Assembly (NCBI RefSeq): GCF_002211365.1
Contig: NZ_LOKZ01000007.1
Location: 1 to 64,000 of the forward strand
DNA length: 64,000 nt
Origin: Rhizobium sp. R711
Lineage (GTDB): Bacteria > Pseudomonadota > Alphaproteobacteria > Rhizobiales > Rhizobiaceae
Direction: 5' to 3'
Of the stretch, positions 62,774-64,000 are shown piece after piece. The notes under the pieces are model-generated. The model worked only from the letters and a program-made list of their open reading frames with translations. It ran no database searches and was not told where the DNA came from. Each line of letters opens with the position of its first letter. Position 1 is the stretch's first letter. Position numbers and translations under genes: made by a program.

Positions 62774-64000
62774 ATGTCAGTCAAAACCATCCAGAATGTG
62801 CCGGCAGATCGCCGGCCACCAGCCGATGAGGAGCTTGGCTATCACAAGGCGCTGAAGCCGAGGCAGATCCAGATGATTGCCATTGGCGGCGCGATCGGCA
62901 CTGGGCTTTTTCTTGGGGCCGGCGGGCGGCTTGCCGCGGCCGGACCCGCTTTGATCTTCGTCTATGCGCTCTGCGGCTTCTTTGCCTTTTTGGTGCTGCG
63001 CGCGCTCGGCGAATTGATCATGCATCGCCCGAGCTCCGGCTCCTTCGTGTCCTATGCCCGCGAATTTTACGGCGAGAAGATGGCCTTTGCGGTTGGCTGG
63101 ATGTACTGGCTGAACTGGGCCATGACGTCCGTTGCCGACGTGACCGCAGTCGCGCTCTACATGAACTTTTTCAAGCAATACGTTCCATGGCTCGCAGGCG
63201 TCGATCAGTGGGTCTTTGCGCTGATCGCGCTGATGGTCGTGCTTTTCATGAACCTGCTGTCGGTCAAGGTTTTCGGCGAGCTCGAATTCTGGTTCAGCCT
63301 CGTGAAGGTCCTCGCGCTTGCCAGCTTCCTCGTGATCGGCATCTATTTCGTCGTCTCCGGAATGCCGATTGCCGGTCATTCGGCAGGTTTCAGCATTATC
63401 GGGGATAGCGGCGGCTTCTTCCCCAACGGCATTTTGCCGGCCTTCGTCATCATACAGGGCGTGGTCTTCGCCTATGCGTCGATCGAGCTGATCGGTACGA
63501 CGGCAGGCGAGACCGAGGACCCCCGTAAGGTCATGCCGGGTGCAATCCGCACGGTCGTTGCACGCCTGCTGATCTTCTATGTCGGCTCGGTTCTGCTTCT
63601 GTCGCTGCTGCTGCCTTATACGGCCTATAAGGCCGGCGAGAGCCCCTTCGTTACCTTCTTCGGGGCGGTCGGCATCGAAGGCGCCGACATTATCATGAAC
63701 CTCGTCGTGCTGACGGCCGTTTTATCCTCGCTCAATGCAGGCCTCTATTCCACCGGCCGCATCCTGCATTCGATGGCGGTTTCCGGCTCGGCGCCGGCAG
63801 CGCTTGCGAAGATGAACAAGGCGGGCGTGCCTTATGGCGGCATCGCGGTGACGGCTGCCGTGACCGTCATCGGCGTGGCGCTGAACGCCGTTGTCCCGGC
63901 AGCCGCATTCGAGATTGCGCTCAATCTCTCGGCGCTCGGCATCATCTCGGCCTGGGGCGTTATCGTGCTGTGCCAATTAAAGCTTTGGAAGCTGTCGACG
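62774..64000 (+). CDS. ansP: Amino-acid permease (AnsP-like), truncated by window edge
   Basis: The first 409 codons of an APC-superfamily permease. ATG 62774 has GGGAGGAG just upstream. It shows [20 protein letters not shown] (the family's first-helix signature), [20 protein letters not shown] and [18 protein letters not shown], with about ten hydrophobic helices in the part seen. The nearest function from context is asparagine uptake (AnsP of R. etli), but aspartate, GABA or other amino-acid permeases of this group look much the same. An ansA-type asparaginase gene would be expected just to the right of the window. Confidence 0.82.
   Translation, partial: MSVKTIQNVPADRRPPADEELGYHKALKPRQIQMIAIGGAIGTGLFLGAGGRLAAAGPALIFVYALCGFFAFLVLRALGELIMHRPSSGSFVSYAREFYGEKMAFAVGWMYWLNWAMTSVADVTAVALYMNFFKQYVPWLAGVDQWVFALIALMVVLFMNLLSVKVFGELEFWFSLVKVLALASFLVIGIYFVVSGMPIAGHSAGFSIIGDSGGFFPNGILPAFVIIQGVVFAYASIELIGTTAGETEDPRKVMPGAIRTVVARLLIFYVGSVLLLSLLLPYTAYKAGESPFVTFFGAVGIEGADIIMNLVVLTAVLSSLNAGLYSTGRILHSMAVSGSAPAALAKMNKAGVPYGGIAVTAAVTVIGVALNAVVPAAAFEIALNLSALGIISAWGVIVLCQLKLWKLST

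Noticed and set aside
1..64000. Insertion sequences, CRISPR arrays, tRNA or rRNA genes, and a replication origin
   Set aside because: No transposase motif, repeat-spacer pattern, cloverleaf-like sequence or replication gene was recognised anywhere in the window; this is by eye and small elements could be missed.

Overview
The window looks like part of a large plasmid (or plasmid-derived region) of a Rhizobium-group alphaproteobacterium, close to R. etli / R. leguminosarum. That inference rests on four things seen together: an ABC-exported O-antigen cluster, a complete VirB/VirD4-type conjugation system with a P-type oriT and a LuxI/LuxR pair, an ans-type asparagine/aspartate cluster known from R. 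etli, and small proteins of plasmid families common in Rhizobiaceae (DUF736, DUF1173). No replication genes, rRNA, tRNA, CRISPR array or insertion sequence was recognised.

Layout. (1) 0.3-20.3 kb: surface polysaccharide island. Glycosyltransferases of several folds, a hexapeptide acetyltransferase, two SAM methyltransferases, the ABC exporter wzm/wzt (Wzt has a carbohydrate-binding C-terminal domain), the dTDP-L-rhamnose operon rfbCBDA, and a rhamnan-synthesis F protein. This fits an O-antigen built in the cytoplasm, methylated and exported by Wzm/Wzt. (2) 20.6-27.8 kb: two near-identical nucleotidyltransferase+HEPN genes in direct orientation bracket a redoxin, a TPR-containing class III adenylate cyclase, a YHS-domain protein and an ankyrin protein. 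(3) 28.1-32.6 kb: DNA-processing region with a HUH relaxase, MobC, a sequence-recognisable oriT (nic predicted at 30914/30915), and VirC1/VirC2-like proteins. (4) 32.9-36.4 kb: plasmid accessory genes (DUF1173, DUF736, a nucleotidyltransferase-fold protein). (5) 37.0-49.8 kb: one tightly overlapping minus-strand T4SS operon, virB1-B2-B3-B4-(second transglycosylase)-B5-B7-B6-B8-B9-B10-B11-virD4. (6) 49.9-51.9 kb: divergent plus-strand genes for two secreted SNase-like proteins and a TrbM/KikA-like protein. (7) 52-54.4 kb: higBA toxin-antitoxin and two XRE-type regulators. (8) 54.7-57.7 kb: luxR-luxI and a PhyH-like oxygenase. (9) 57.9-60.1 kb: small unknown proteins. (10) 60.4-64 kb: ansR-like regulator, aspartase and amino-acid permease (cut by the window edge).

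How it fits together. The relaxase, MobC and VirC-like proteins would process oriT, VirD4 would couple the relaxosome to the VirB channel, and the same 13-bp palindrome (AACTA-ATA-TAGTT) sits in both divergent promoter regions of the conjugation genes, with a degenerate copy beside nic. This suggests one regulator governs DNA processing and channel synthesis together. The AHL system and the nearby XRE regulators are candidates to control it. Starts were chosen by ribosome-binding site and by ATGA-type overlaps, so several differ from the longest open frame.
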